A DNA stretch of 8,131 nt from Frankiales bacterium (GTDB lineage Bacteria > Actinomycetota > Actinomycetes > Mycobacteriales > SCTD01): assembly GCA_025965755.1 (NCBI GenBank), contig JAOPWI010000116.1:1-8131 (forward strand). Reading direction: 5' to 3'. A model generated the notes under the pieces. It did not search any database, was not told the origin of the DNA, and was given only the letters and a program-made list of their open reading frames with translations. The position numbers and the translations under genes are program-made. This document shows positions 1 to 5,387 of this stretch, one piece after another (the stretch's first letter is position 1; each line of letters starts with the position of its first letter).

Positions 1-69
1 GCGGCCACCCTCGGAGCGGCCACCCTCGGAGCGACCACCCTCGGAGCGACCACCCTCGGAGCGGCCACC
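1..69 (-). repeat. 15-bp tandem repeat coding RSEGG in helicase tail
   Basis: Four consecutive 15-bp units lie at 1-15, 16-30, 31-45 and 46-60, followed by 9 bp of a fifth. Units differ only by gcggcc versus gcgacc near their start. In the helicase frame each unit codes Arg-Ser-Glu-Gly-Gly. The repeat continues past the left edge, so its copy number is unknown. RGG-like arginine/glycine tails on bacterial DEAD-box proteins are generally thought to bind RNA; that role is inferred here. Confidence 0.9.
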
Positions 70-1377
70 GGTACGGGCGGCCGGCTTGCGACGGCCGGTC
101 TCGCCGAGGTCCTCGACCTGCTCGGCGCCGAGGCCGGCGCGGGTGCGCTCGGCCCGGGGCAGCATGCCCTTGGTCCCCTCGGGAATGTCCAGGTCGCTGA
201 ACAGGTGCGGCGAGTTGGAGTAGGTCTCGGCCGGCTCGACGAAGTCCAGGTCCAGGGCCTTGTTGATGAGCTTCCACTTCGGGATGTCGTCCCAGTCGAC
301 GAACGTCACCGCGACGCCGTTGGCGCCGGCGCGGCCGGTACGCCCGATGCGGTGCAGGAAGGTGCTCTCCTCGTCGGGGCACTGATAGTTGATCACGTGC
401 GTGACGTCCTGGACATCGATGCCGCGGGCGGCGACATCGGTCGCGACGAGCACGTCGATCTTGCCGCTGCGGAACGCCCGCAGCGCCTGCTCCCGGGCGC
501 CCTGCCCGAGGTCGCCGTGCACGGCCGCGGCGGCGAAGCCGCGGGAGCTCATGTCCTCGGCGACCTTGTCGCAGGTGCGCTTGGTGCGGCAGAAGACCAT
601 GGTCAGGCCGCGGCCCCGGGCCTGCAGGATGCGGGCCAGCACCTCGCCCTTGTCCATGGCGTGCGCGCGGTAGACGAAGATCCGCGTGTTGGGAACGGTG
701 CGCTTCTCGTCCGGCTCCTCGGCGCGGATGTGCACCGGCTGCCTCATGAACCGGCGGGCCATCGCGACGACCGGCCCCGGCATGGTGGCCGAGAACAGCA
801 TGGTCTGCCGGTCGGTCGGGATCTGCTCGAGAATGCGCTCGACGTCGGGCAGGAAGCCCAGGTCCAGCATCTCGTCGGCCTCGTCGAGCACCAGCACGCC
901 GACGGCCGACAGGTCCAGGTGGCCCTGGCGGGCCAGGTCGAGCAGGCGTCCGGGCGTGCCCACGACGACCTCGACGCCCTTGCGCAGCGCCTCGACCTGC
1001 GGCTCGAACGCGCGCCCGCCGTAGATGGTCTGCACGCGGACCTTGCGCACCGAGCCGGCGGCCTCGAGGTCGCGGGCGACCTGAACGCACAGCTCGCGGG
1101 TCGGGACGACGACGAGCGCCTGCGGGATGCCGGTGCTGCCCTCGGTCGTGTCCTTGACCCGCTGCAGCAGCGGGATGCCGAAGCCGAGCGTCTTGCCGGT
1201 GCCGGTGCGGGCCTGGCCGATGAGGTCCTGGCCGCCCAGGGCGATCGGCAGGGTCATGGTCTGAATGGCGAAGGGGGCGGTGATGCCCAGCTTCTCGAGC
1301 GCCTCGACGGTCTCGGGGCGGGTGCCGAGGGCGGCGAAGCCGTTCTCGGGGGCGGTCTCGTTCACGGTTTCGGACAG
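1..1377 (-). CDS. DEAD-box ATP-dependent RNA helicase, C-terminus cut by window edge
   Basis: ATP-dependent RNA helicase of the DEAD-box (RhlE/DeaD-like) family, expected to unwind short RNA duplexes in the cytoplasm during ribosome assembly, RNA decay or cold adaptation. The 459 visible codons contain all core motifs: Q motif (ITAPFAIQ), motif I ARTGTGKT at about residues 56-63, GTPGR (Ib), motif II LDEADEML with DEAD at 165-168, motif III SAT at 196-198, ATDVAARGID (V) and HRIGRTGRAG (VI) at about 342-351. After the second RecA domain comes a basic, low-complexity tail ending in RSEGG repeats that runs off the window. I start it at CTG 1377-1375 because an AGAGG lies 7 nt upstream and the protein then begins LSETVNE, an MSET-like start. 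GTG at 1365 is the alternative. An in-frame ATG at 1533 would add 52 low-complexity residues but overlaps a -10-like hexamer. Family assignment is firm; the start is not. Confidence 0.95.
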   Translation of the reverse strand, partial: MSETVNETAPENGFAALGTRPETVEALEKLGITAPFAIQTMTLPIALGGQDLIGQARTGTGKTLGFGIPLLQRVKDTTEGSTGIPQALVVVPTRELCVQVARDLEAAGSVRKVRVQTIYGGRAFEPQVEALRKGVEVVVGTPGRLLDLARQGHLDLSAVGVLVLDEADEMLDLGFLPDVERILEQIPTDRQTMLFSATMPGPVVAMARRFMRQPVHIRAEEPDEKRTVPNTRIFVYRAHAMDKGEVLARILQARGRGLTMVFCRTKRTCDKVAEDMSSRGFAAAAVHGDLGQGAREQALRAFRSGKIDVLVATDVAARGIDVQDVTHVINYQCPDEESTFLHRIGRTGRAGANGVAVTFVDWDDIPKWKLINKALDLDFVEPAETYSNSPHLFSDLDIPEGTKGMLPRAERTRAGLGAEQVEDLGETGRRKPAARTGGRSEGGRSEGGRSEGGRSEGGR

Positions 1378-1531
1378 GGGACTGCCTCTTCTGCTCCGCG
1401 CACACCGCGTCCGGGGGCTGGCTCGGCTCGCAGCGGTCGGAGCAGTGGAGCTCGCAGCCCGACCGGCGCGCCGCGGCAGAGGGCGGTCCGCGCACACGTG
1501 CGGGACGGCGTCTGCCGCCCCGTCAAGCGGC
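1378..1531 (-). promoter_or_regulatory. putative structured 5' leader of the helicase mRNA
   Basis: If transcription starts about 7 nt after the -10-like hexamer at 1537-1532, the helicase mRNA has a leader of about 150 nt before the CTG start. The leader can fold. A 9-bp stem with one G-U pair joins 1501-1509 to 1514-1522 around a 4-nt loop, right at the predicted 5' end. A 7-bp stem joins 1434-1440 to 1459-1465. A 9-bp direct repeat, GCTCGCAGC on the plus strand, is at 1426-1434 and 1450-1458. No T-run follows either stem, so these are not simple terminators. Long leaders are known on some bacterial DEAD-box helicase genes; regulation here is inference. Confidence 0.4.
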
Positions 1532-1537
1532 ATCCTA
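1532..1537 (-). promoter_or_regulatory. putative -10 (TAGGAT) of helicase promoter
   Basis: Minus-strand TAGGAT fits the actinobacterial TANNNT -10 pattern. I see no convincing -35. The in-frame ATG at 1533-1531 overlaps the end of this hexamer, so if the promoter is real that ATG cannot be the helicase start. Confidence 0.45.
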
Positions 1538-1542
1538 CCGGC

Positions 1543-1548
1543 TAGGGT
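1543..1548 (+). promoter_or_regulatory. putative -10 (TAGGGT) of ferritin-like gene promoter
   Basis: Plus-strand TAGGGT fits TANNNT and lies about 35-45 bp upstream of the ferritin-like start, leaving a leader of about 30-40 nt. A weak -35-like CGTCAA sits at 1521-1526 with a 16-bp spacer. It is 5 bp from the oppositely oriented TAGGAT, making a compact divergent promoter. Confidence 0.45.
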
Positions 1549-1583
1549 CCGCTCAGCCCGAGCCGCGGGCGCCGACGCCGGAG

Positions 1584-2243
1584 GTGGGCACCCTGACCGC
1601 ATCGCTGGACGCCTCGACGATCGACCTGTTGGGCGTGCTCGCGTACGGCGAGCTGACCGCCTTCGAGCGGCTCGCCGCCGACGCGCAGTACGCCCCGACG
1701 GTCTCGGACAAGGCCGCGCTGGCCACGATGGCGGTGGCCGAGTTCCACCACTTCACCCGCCTGCGCGACGCGCTCATCGAGGGCGGCGTCGACCCGGAGC
1801 AGGCCATGGCCCCCTTCGTGGAGAGCCTCAACGCGTTCCACGAGGCCACCCCGCCCAACGACTGGCTGGAAGGGCTCATCAAGGCCTACGTCGGCGACGG
1901 CCTGGCCACCGACTTCTACCGCGAGGTCGCCGAACTCATTCCGGACGAGAAGGTGCGCACCCTCGTGCGCGAGGTGCTCGCGGACACCGGTCAGGCCGAG
2001 TTCGCCGTCGCGAAGGTCACCGGCGCCATCGCCGAGGACCCGGCCGTGGCGGGGCGCCTGGCGCTGTGGGGCCGGCGGCTGGTCGGCGAGGCGATCATCG
2101 AGGCGCAGCGCGTGGCCGTCGAGCGCGACGCCCTGACCGAGCTGCTGGTCGGCGACGGCGACCTGGCCGGCGTCGCCCGGCTGCTGACCCGGCTCATGGA
2201 CAACCACACCAAGCGCATGGCTGCGCTCGGCATGCAGAGCTAA
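1584..2243 (+). CDS. ferritin-like (MiaE_2-type) domain protein
   Basis: A 219-residue, mostly helical, alanine- and glutamate-rich protein that I recognise as the actinobacterial ferritin-like family related to tRNA-(ms2io6A) hydroxylase (MiaE_2). True MiaE is a diiron enzyme hydroxylating a tRNA base; the activity of this actinobacterial branch is not established. Potential ligands are E23 in the AYGELTAFERL helix and the E53-x-x-H56 pair in AEFHHF. In the second half, acidic positions such as E130 are available but I cannot place a second clear ExxH, and Q137 occurs where a histidine might be expected. Diiron binding is therefore uncertain. GTG 1584 is used as the start, but GGAGG at 1580-1584 overlaps it and is spaced 8 nt from in-frame CTG 1593. 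It is divergent from the helicase gene; I recall this pairing in other actinobacteria, which hints at a shared RNA role. Confidence 0.85.
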   Translation: MGTLTASLDASTIDLLGVLAYGELTAFERLAADAQYAPTVSDKAALATMAVAEFHHFTRLRDALIEGGVDPEQAMAPFVESLNAFHEATPPNDWLEGLIKAYVGDGLATDFYREVAELIPDEKVRTLVREVLADTGQAEFAVAKVTGAIAEDPAVAGRLALWGRRLVGEAIIEAQRVAVERDALTELLVGDGDLAGVARLLTRLMDNHTKRMAALGMQS

Positions 2244-2258
2244 GGGCTGCCGCCCGCG

Positions 2259-2486
2259 CTACATCGCGCCGAAGCCCACCCGGCGCTGCTCGCTCTCCGC
2301 GATCTCCACGTAGGCCAGCTTGTCCGCGGGCACCAGCACGCGGCGGCCCTTCTCGTCGGTCAGGCTGAGCACGCCGAGGTCGGCCTTGAGGGCGTCGGCG
2401 ACCGCCTTGGCCACCTCGTCGGCGCTCTGCGCGCTCTCCAGGACGAGCTCGCGCGGCGCGTACTGCACGCCGATCTTGACCTCCAC
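2259..2486 (-). CDS. DUF3107 family small protein
   Basis: A 75-residue protein beginning VEVKIGVQYAPREL and ending in RRVGFGAM, recognised as the actinobacterial DUF3107 family, some members of which are labelled ATP-binding in databases. Its molecular role is unknown. The pattern is a short beta strand (VKIGVQYA), a helix (SADEVAKAVADALKA), then strands (VLSLTDEKGRRVLVPADKLAYVEIA), consistent with a small alpha/beta fold. There is no signal peptide or membrane segment. I start at GTG 2486 because GGAGG lies 7 nt upstream; the longer open frame to 2684 has arginine/proline-rich sequence typical of non-coding GC-rich DNA. Its end faces the ferritin-like gene across 15 bp with no evident terminator. 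It lies 98 bp downstream of the TetR gene and probably has its own promoter. Confidence 0.88.
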   Translation of the reverse strand: MEVKIGVQYAPRELVLESAQSADEVAKAVADALKADLGVLSLTDEKGRRVLVPADKLAYVEIAESEQRRVGFGAM

Positions 2487-2526
2487 GGTCGGACCTCCGG
2501 GTCGAGAGAGTTGACGTTCCGGGCCC

Positions 2527-2532
2527 ACGCTA
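2527..2532 (-). promoter_or_regulatory. putative -10 (TAGCGT) for DUF3107
   Basis: Minus-strand TAGCGT in the 98-bp gap between the TetR stop and the DUF3107 start matches the actinobacterial TANNNT -10 pattern. It predicts a leader of roughly 35 nt that includes the GGAGG ribosome binding site. No clear -35 is visible. Confidence 0.4.
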
Positions 2533-2584
2533 GCCCCGGTCCGGCCAGACGGCGCCCCGGTACGCCCACAGCGCAAGCGGCCGC

Positions 2585-3217
2585 TCAGCCGGCGCGGGGT
2601 GTGCCCGAGATCCCGCGCCAGGACAGGCCGACGAGCAGCTCGACGGCGCGCTCCTGGGGAATGCGACCCTCCGACGCCAGCCACCAGCGCGCCCCCACCT
2701 CGGCCAGGCCGGACAGCCCCACCGAGAGCAGCAGGGCCTCCTCCTCGCGGTGCCCGGTGTCGGAGGCGATGGTGTCCGCGATGGCCTCGACGCAGGACTG
2801 CGTCATCCGCTCGACCCGCTCGCGCACCGCCGGGTCGTTGCGCAGGTCGCTCTCGAAGACCAGCCGGAAGGCCTCGCCGTCACCGGCCACGAAGTCGAAG
2901 TACGCCGCGACGGAGGCCTCGACCCGGGCCCGGTTGTCGGTGGTGGAGGCCAGAGCCTGGCGGACCTTGCCGACCAGGTCCTCGGCATGCTGATCGAGCA
3001 GCGCCAGATAGAGCTCGAGCTTGCCCGGAAAGTGCTGGTAGAGCACCGGCTTGCTCACCCCTGCGCGCTCGGCGATGTCGTCCATCGCGGCGGCGTGGTA
3101 GCCCTGCGCGACGAAGACCTCCTGGGCGGCCCCGAGCAGCTGCTTGCGCCGGGCCGGGCGCGGCAGGCGCACCCCGCGGGCGGCGCCCGCGTCGCGGCCC
3201 AACGGCGTCGACGTCAT
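2585..3217 (-). CDS. TetR/AcrR family transcriptional regulator
   Basis: A 210-residue one-component regulator. The N-terminal TetR helix-turn-helix occupies roughly residues 18-65: RKQLLGAAQEVFVAQGYHAA, then MDDIAERAGVSKPVLYQHFPGK, the classic recognition-helix signature with YQHFPGK. The rest is an all-helical ligand-binding and dimerisation domain whose effector cannot be read from sequence. I start at ATG 3217 (MTSTPLGRD) with AAGGTG just upstream; the longer open frame to 3328 adds 37 residues that overlap the upstream gene and look non-coding. It is third in a minus-strand run after the DUF6158-like and acidic genes, 28 bp after the latter's stop, so likely co-transcribed. DUF3107 follows; I recall TetR next to DUF3107 in other actinobacteria. 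Possible targets include its own operon or the helicase region, but this is inference. Confidence 0.92.
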   Translation of the reverse strand: MTSTPLGRDAGAARGVRLPRPARRKQLLGAAQEVFVAQGYHAAAMDDIAERAGVSKPVLYQHFPGKLELYLALLDQHAEDLVGKVRQALASTTDNRARVEASVAAYFDFVAGDGEAFRLVFESDLRNDPAVRERVERMTQSCVEAIADTIASDTGHREEEALLLSVGLSGLAEVGARWWLASEGRIPQERAVELLVGLSWRGISGTPRAG

Positions 3218-3245
3218 GCCGACACCTTGCCACGACCGCTGCCGG

Positions 3246-3476
3246 TCAGCGGCGCTCGTCCTCGTCCAGCTCGACCACCTGCGCCTGTTCCTGGGCGTCG
3301 ACGGGGTCGGCCTCCAGGGGCAGCTCACGGGTGGCGGCGTGCTGGCCCGGGCCGGCGGCAGCGGCCTGCTCCAGCACGTCGAACTCGTCGGCCTCGACCG
3401 GCACCTCGGGCTCGACCGGCCGCGGCCCGTCGCCGGTCGGGGTGCTGCCCTGCTCGAGCTCGTCGGGGGTGCTCAT
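3246..3476 (-). CDS. small acidic hypothetical protein with duplicated EAD..D..EQA motif
   Basis: A 76-residue, strongly acidic protein of unknown function. It is rich in E, D, P, A and Q, has no cysteine, no hydrophobic segment and is probably largely disordered. Two 13-residue segments resemble each other: residues 26-38 (PVEADEFDVLEQA) and 53-65 (PLEADPVDAQEQA), identical at 8 of 13 positions. I have a loose memory of small actinobacterial proteins with repeated EAD-x-x-EQ-like motifs, but cannot name a family. Its ATG overlaps the TGA of the upstream DUF6158-like gene (ATGA), so translation is probably coupled, which supports it being real. TetR lies 28 bp downstream. Confidence 0.75.
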   Translation of the reverse strand: MSTPDELEQGSTPTGDGPRPVEPEVPVEADEFDVLEQAAAAGPGQHAATRELPLEADPVDAQEQAQVVELDEDERR

Positions 3477-3709
3477 GCCGGGTCCTGGCCGGAGAGCTCC
3501 CGCGAGCCCGTCCGCGTGCGCCGGGCGTCCGGCACCCGGTCGGGGTTGCGGCGCAGGTAGTCCTGCTCGAGCTCCAGCGTGCGGCGGGTGTGGAACTCCA
3601 GCGCATCGTCGCTGCCGTGCAGGAAGGTGTCGTTGCGGGTCTCGTGCAGGTGCTTGAGCTCGCGCTCCAGCGCCTCGTCCGAGAGCTCTTCCGCGGGGAC
3701 GCCGGTCAC
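3473..3709 (-). CDS. DUF6158-like small protein
   Basis: A 78-residue charged, helical protein with the core ELKHLHETRNDTFLHGSDDA, then LEFHTRRTLELEQDYLRRNPDR. I recognise this from small actinobacterial proteins annotated as DUF6158; the function is unknown. Three histidines (two in the core, one in FHTRRT) and several acidic residues could bind metal, but nothing proves it. There is no signal peptide or membrane segment. The GTG start at 3709 is preceded by a strong AGGAGG at 3715-3720 with a 5-nt spacer. It is the first gene of the minus-strand run towards TetR, and its stop overlaps the next start by 4 bp. Its promoter should lie in the 83-bp region shared with the divergent HAD gene. Confidence 0.82.
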   Translation of the reverse strand: MTGVPAEELSDEALERELKHLHETRNDTFLHGSDDALEFHTRRTLELEQDYLRRNPDRVPDARRTRTGSRELSGQDPA

Positions 3710-3792
3710 GGGTTCCTCCTGGTCTTCGCTCCGTCGATGATCACAGTCTGATCAACAGGTCGATCCGCCCCTACCCGGGTAGCGGGGGCTCC
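3710..3792. promoter_or_regulatory. divergent intergenic region with palindromic sites
   Basis: 83 bp separate the starts of the DUF6158-like (minus) and HAD (plus) genes. It contains two TGATCA palindromes at 3738-3743 and 3749-3754, separated by CAGTC, and a perfect 12-bp palindrome CTACCCGGGTAG at 3771-3782, which ends 10 bp before the HAD ATG. These could be operator half-sites for a regulator acting in both directions. No confident -10/-35 pair was identified on either strand. The AGGAGG of the DUF6158-like gene is at 3715-3720. Confidence 0.45.
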
Positions 3793-4461
3793 ATGACCGA
3801 GTCTGCCCCTGCCGCTGTGATCTTCGACGTCGACGGCACCCTCGTCGACACCAACTACCTGCACGTGCTCGCCTGGTGGGAGGCGTTCCTGGCCCGTGGC
3901 CACCAGGTGAGCTGCTTCGACATCCACCGCGCCATCGGCATGGGCTCCCGTGACCTGGTCCAGGCGCTGATCGGCACGGCCGACGAGGCCCTCATCGAGG
4001 ACCACGGCACGCGGTACGCCCCGCTGCGCCAGCGCATGATCGCCTTTCACGGGGCCGGCGACCTGATCCGGATGCTGCACGGGCGCGGCATCCGGGTCGT
4101 CTGGGCGACCAGCGGCGAGCCGGCCGACGTGGCGGACATGAGGAAGGCCGTCGGCGCGGACGAGGCGGTCCACGCGCTCGTGAACTCCGCGGACGTGCCG
4201 AGCAGCAAGCCGGCTCCCGACATCGTGCTCGCGGCTCTGGAGGCTGCCGGGGTCCAGCCGGACCGCGCGGTCATGGTCGGCGACACGGTGTACGACATCC
4301 GGGCCGCGCACGCCGCGGGCGTCACGTGCGTCGCGGTGCTGGCCGGCGGCATCGGTGAGAAGGAGCTGGTCGAGGCCGGCGCCGACGCGGTCTACGGCAA
4401 CGTGCAGGAGCTGCTCGACGGCCTCGAGAGCTCGCCGATCGCCGAGCTCCTCAAGGGCTGA
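3793..4461 (+). CDS. HAD-superfamily hydrolase (phosphatase-like, subfamily I)
   Basis: A 222-residue haloacid dehalogenase-type phosphatase, most likely cytoplasmic and acting on a small phosphorylated metabolite (phosphoglycolate phosphatase or beta-phosphoglucomutase-like group). Motif I is IFDVDGTLVDT with nucleophile D12 and general acid D14. A helical cap spans about residues 20-85 (type C1). Motif II is VVWATSGEP with T106/S107, motif III is K139 in SSKPAPD, and motif IV is MVGDTVYD with D164 and D168 for Mg2+. All catalytic residues are present and the length is normal. ATG 3793 has only a weak GGGGG nearby. The substrate cannot be deduced. Its last 11 bp overlap the convergent polymerase gene, so the two transcripts overlap at their 3' ends. 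Confidence 0.93.
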   Translation: MTESAPAAVIFDVDGTLVDTNYLHVLAWWEAFLARGHQVSCFDIHRAIGMGSRDLVQALIGTADEALIEDHGTRYAPLRQRMIAFHGAGDLIRMLHGRGIRVVWATSGEPADVADMRKAVGADEAVHALVNSADVPSSKPAPDIVLAALEAAGVQPDRAVMVGDTVYDIRAAHAAGVTCVAVLAGGIGEKELVEAGADAVYGNVQELLDGLESSPIAELLKG

Positions 4462-5341
4462 GCAGCGGAGCGAACAGGTCCCCGTGCTCGGCGACCCGGC
4501 CGAGCACGTCGTCGGAGGTGAAGACCAGGTCCTCGGGGGACGTGCAGGCCTGCACCTCGTCCCACGTGATGGGCGTCGACACGGTCGGGTGCTCACGAGC
4601 CCGGAGCGAGTAGACGGTCACCGTCGTCTTCGCCGCGCTGTTCTGCGACCAGTCGACAAGCACCTTGCCGGGGCGCAGCGCCCTCGTCATCCGGTGCACG
4701 ACCAGCTCGGGGTGGCTGCGCTCGAAGCGCTGCGCGAGCTCCTTGGCGTACGCCGACGTCTGCTCGCTGGAGCCGAACGCGTCGGCGCGGGCGTACAGCT
4801 GCATGCCCTTGCTGCCGCTGGTCTTGACGTACGGCTCGAGGCCATCGGCCTGCAGGACCGGGCGCAGCAGCTGGGCCACCTCGCAGCACTCGACGATGGT
4901 CGCCGGCGGGCCCGGGTCGAGGTCGAAGACCACCATGTCGGGGGACGGCTCGCCGACCCGCCACAGGTGGGTGTGCAGCTCCAGGCTGGCCAGGTTGGCC
5001 GTCCACATCAGGCCGGCCAGGCTCTCGATGACGGTGTAGTGGATGGTCTCGCGGTTCTTCGACGAGCCGGGCGAGGGCAGCTCCACCACGCGCACCCACT
5101 CGGGCGTGCCGCGCGGCGCGTTCTTCTCGAAGAACACCTGCCCCTCGACGCCGTCCGGATAGCGCTTGCGGGTGAGCGCCCGGCCGGCCAGGTGCGGCAG
5201 CAGCACGGGCGCGATGCGGGAGTAGTAGTCCAGCACCTGGCCCTTGGTGAACCCCACGGCCGGGTAGAGCACCTTCTCCAGGTTGGTCAGCGGCAGCTGG
5301 TGCCCCTCGACGTCGACGACGACCTTCGTGCCTGTGCTCAT
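4451..5341 (-). CDS. ligD: LigD-type primase-polymerase (stand-alone PolDom)
   Basis: A 296-residue archaeo-eukaryotic primase-type polymerase corresponding to the polymerase domain of LigD, without fused ligase or phosphoesterase domains. Such enzymes add a few (ribo)nucleotides at breaks during non-homologous end joining. The N-terminus LTNLEKVLYPAVGFTKGQVLDYY and TRKRYPDGVEGQVFFEKNAP are diagnostic. Metal ligands are D140 and D142 in VFDLDPGP and probably D230 in VDWSQN. The nucleotide-binding loop KTSGSKGMQLY is at 173-183, with Q181 where LigD proteins usually have His; I recall Q also in mycobacterial stand-alone PolDoms. ATG 5341 has AGGGAG 7 nt upstream. It lies 46 bp after the ligase gene, so the two are almost certainly co-expressed. 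The symbol refers to the LigD polymerase part only. Confidence 0.94.
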   Translation of the reverse strand: MSTGTKVVVDVEGHQLPLTNLEKVLYPAVGFTKGQVLDYYSRIAPVLLPHLAGRALTRKRYPDGVEGQVFFEKNAPRGTPEWVRVVELPSPGSSKNRETIHYTVIESLAGLMWTANLASLELHTHLWRVGEPSPDMVVFDLDPGPPATIVECCEVAQLLRPVLQADGLEPYVKTSGSKGMQLYARADAFGSSEQTSAYAKELAQRFERSHPELVVHRMTRALRPGKVLVDWSQNSAAKTTVTVYSLRAREHPTVSTPITWDEVQACTSPEDLVFTSDDVLGRVAEHGDLFAPLLSP

Positions 5342-5387
5342 CGGGTGACTCCCTGGTCGTCCGCGGCGGTCGCGGGCCGGCGGCCCG

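Noticed and set aside
1531..1533. In-frame ATG as helicase start, adding 52 residues
   Set aside because: The ATG overlaps the TAGGAT -10 candidate, has no ribosome site, and the added sequence is low-complexity and unlike helicase N-termini.
205..1545. 446-codon open frame on the plus strand opposite the helicase
   Set aside because: Antisense to a helicase with every motif intact. Its translation is rich in R, G, A, D and H with no domain, typical of GC-rich antisense frames.
2244..2258. Terminator between the convergent ferritin-like and DUF3107 genes
   Set aside because: Only 15 bp are available, with no convincing stem and no T-run.
3218..3328. 37-residue N-terminal extension of the TetR regulator
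   Set aside because: It overlaps the acidic gene, is rich in Arg/Pro/Trp, and ATG 3217 has an upstream AAGGTG and a normal distance to the helix-turn-helix.
3706..4596. 296-codon minus-strand frame opposite the HAD gene
   Set aside because: It is antisense to an intact HAD phosphatase and overlaps the polymerase end. No motifs are visible.
5373..5387. GC-rich stem between ligase and polymerase as a terminator
   Set aside because: It has a 6-bp stem with a 3-nt loop and no T-run, and the polymerase start with a good ribosome site follows closely. Read-through is more likely.
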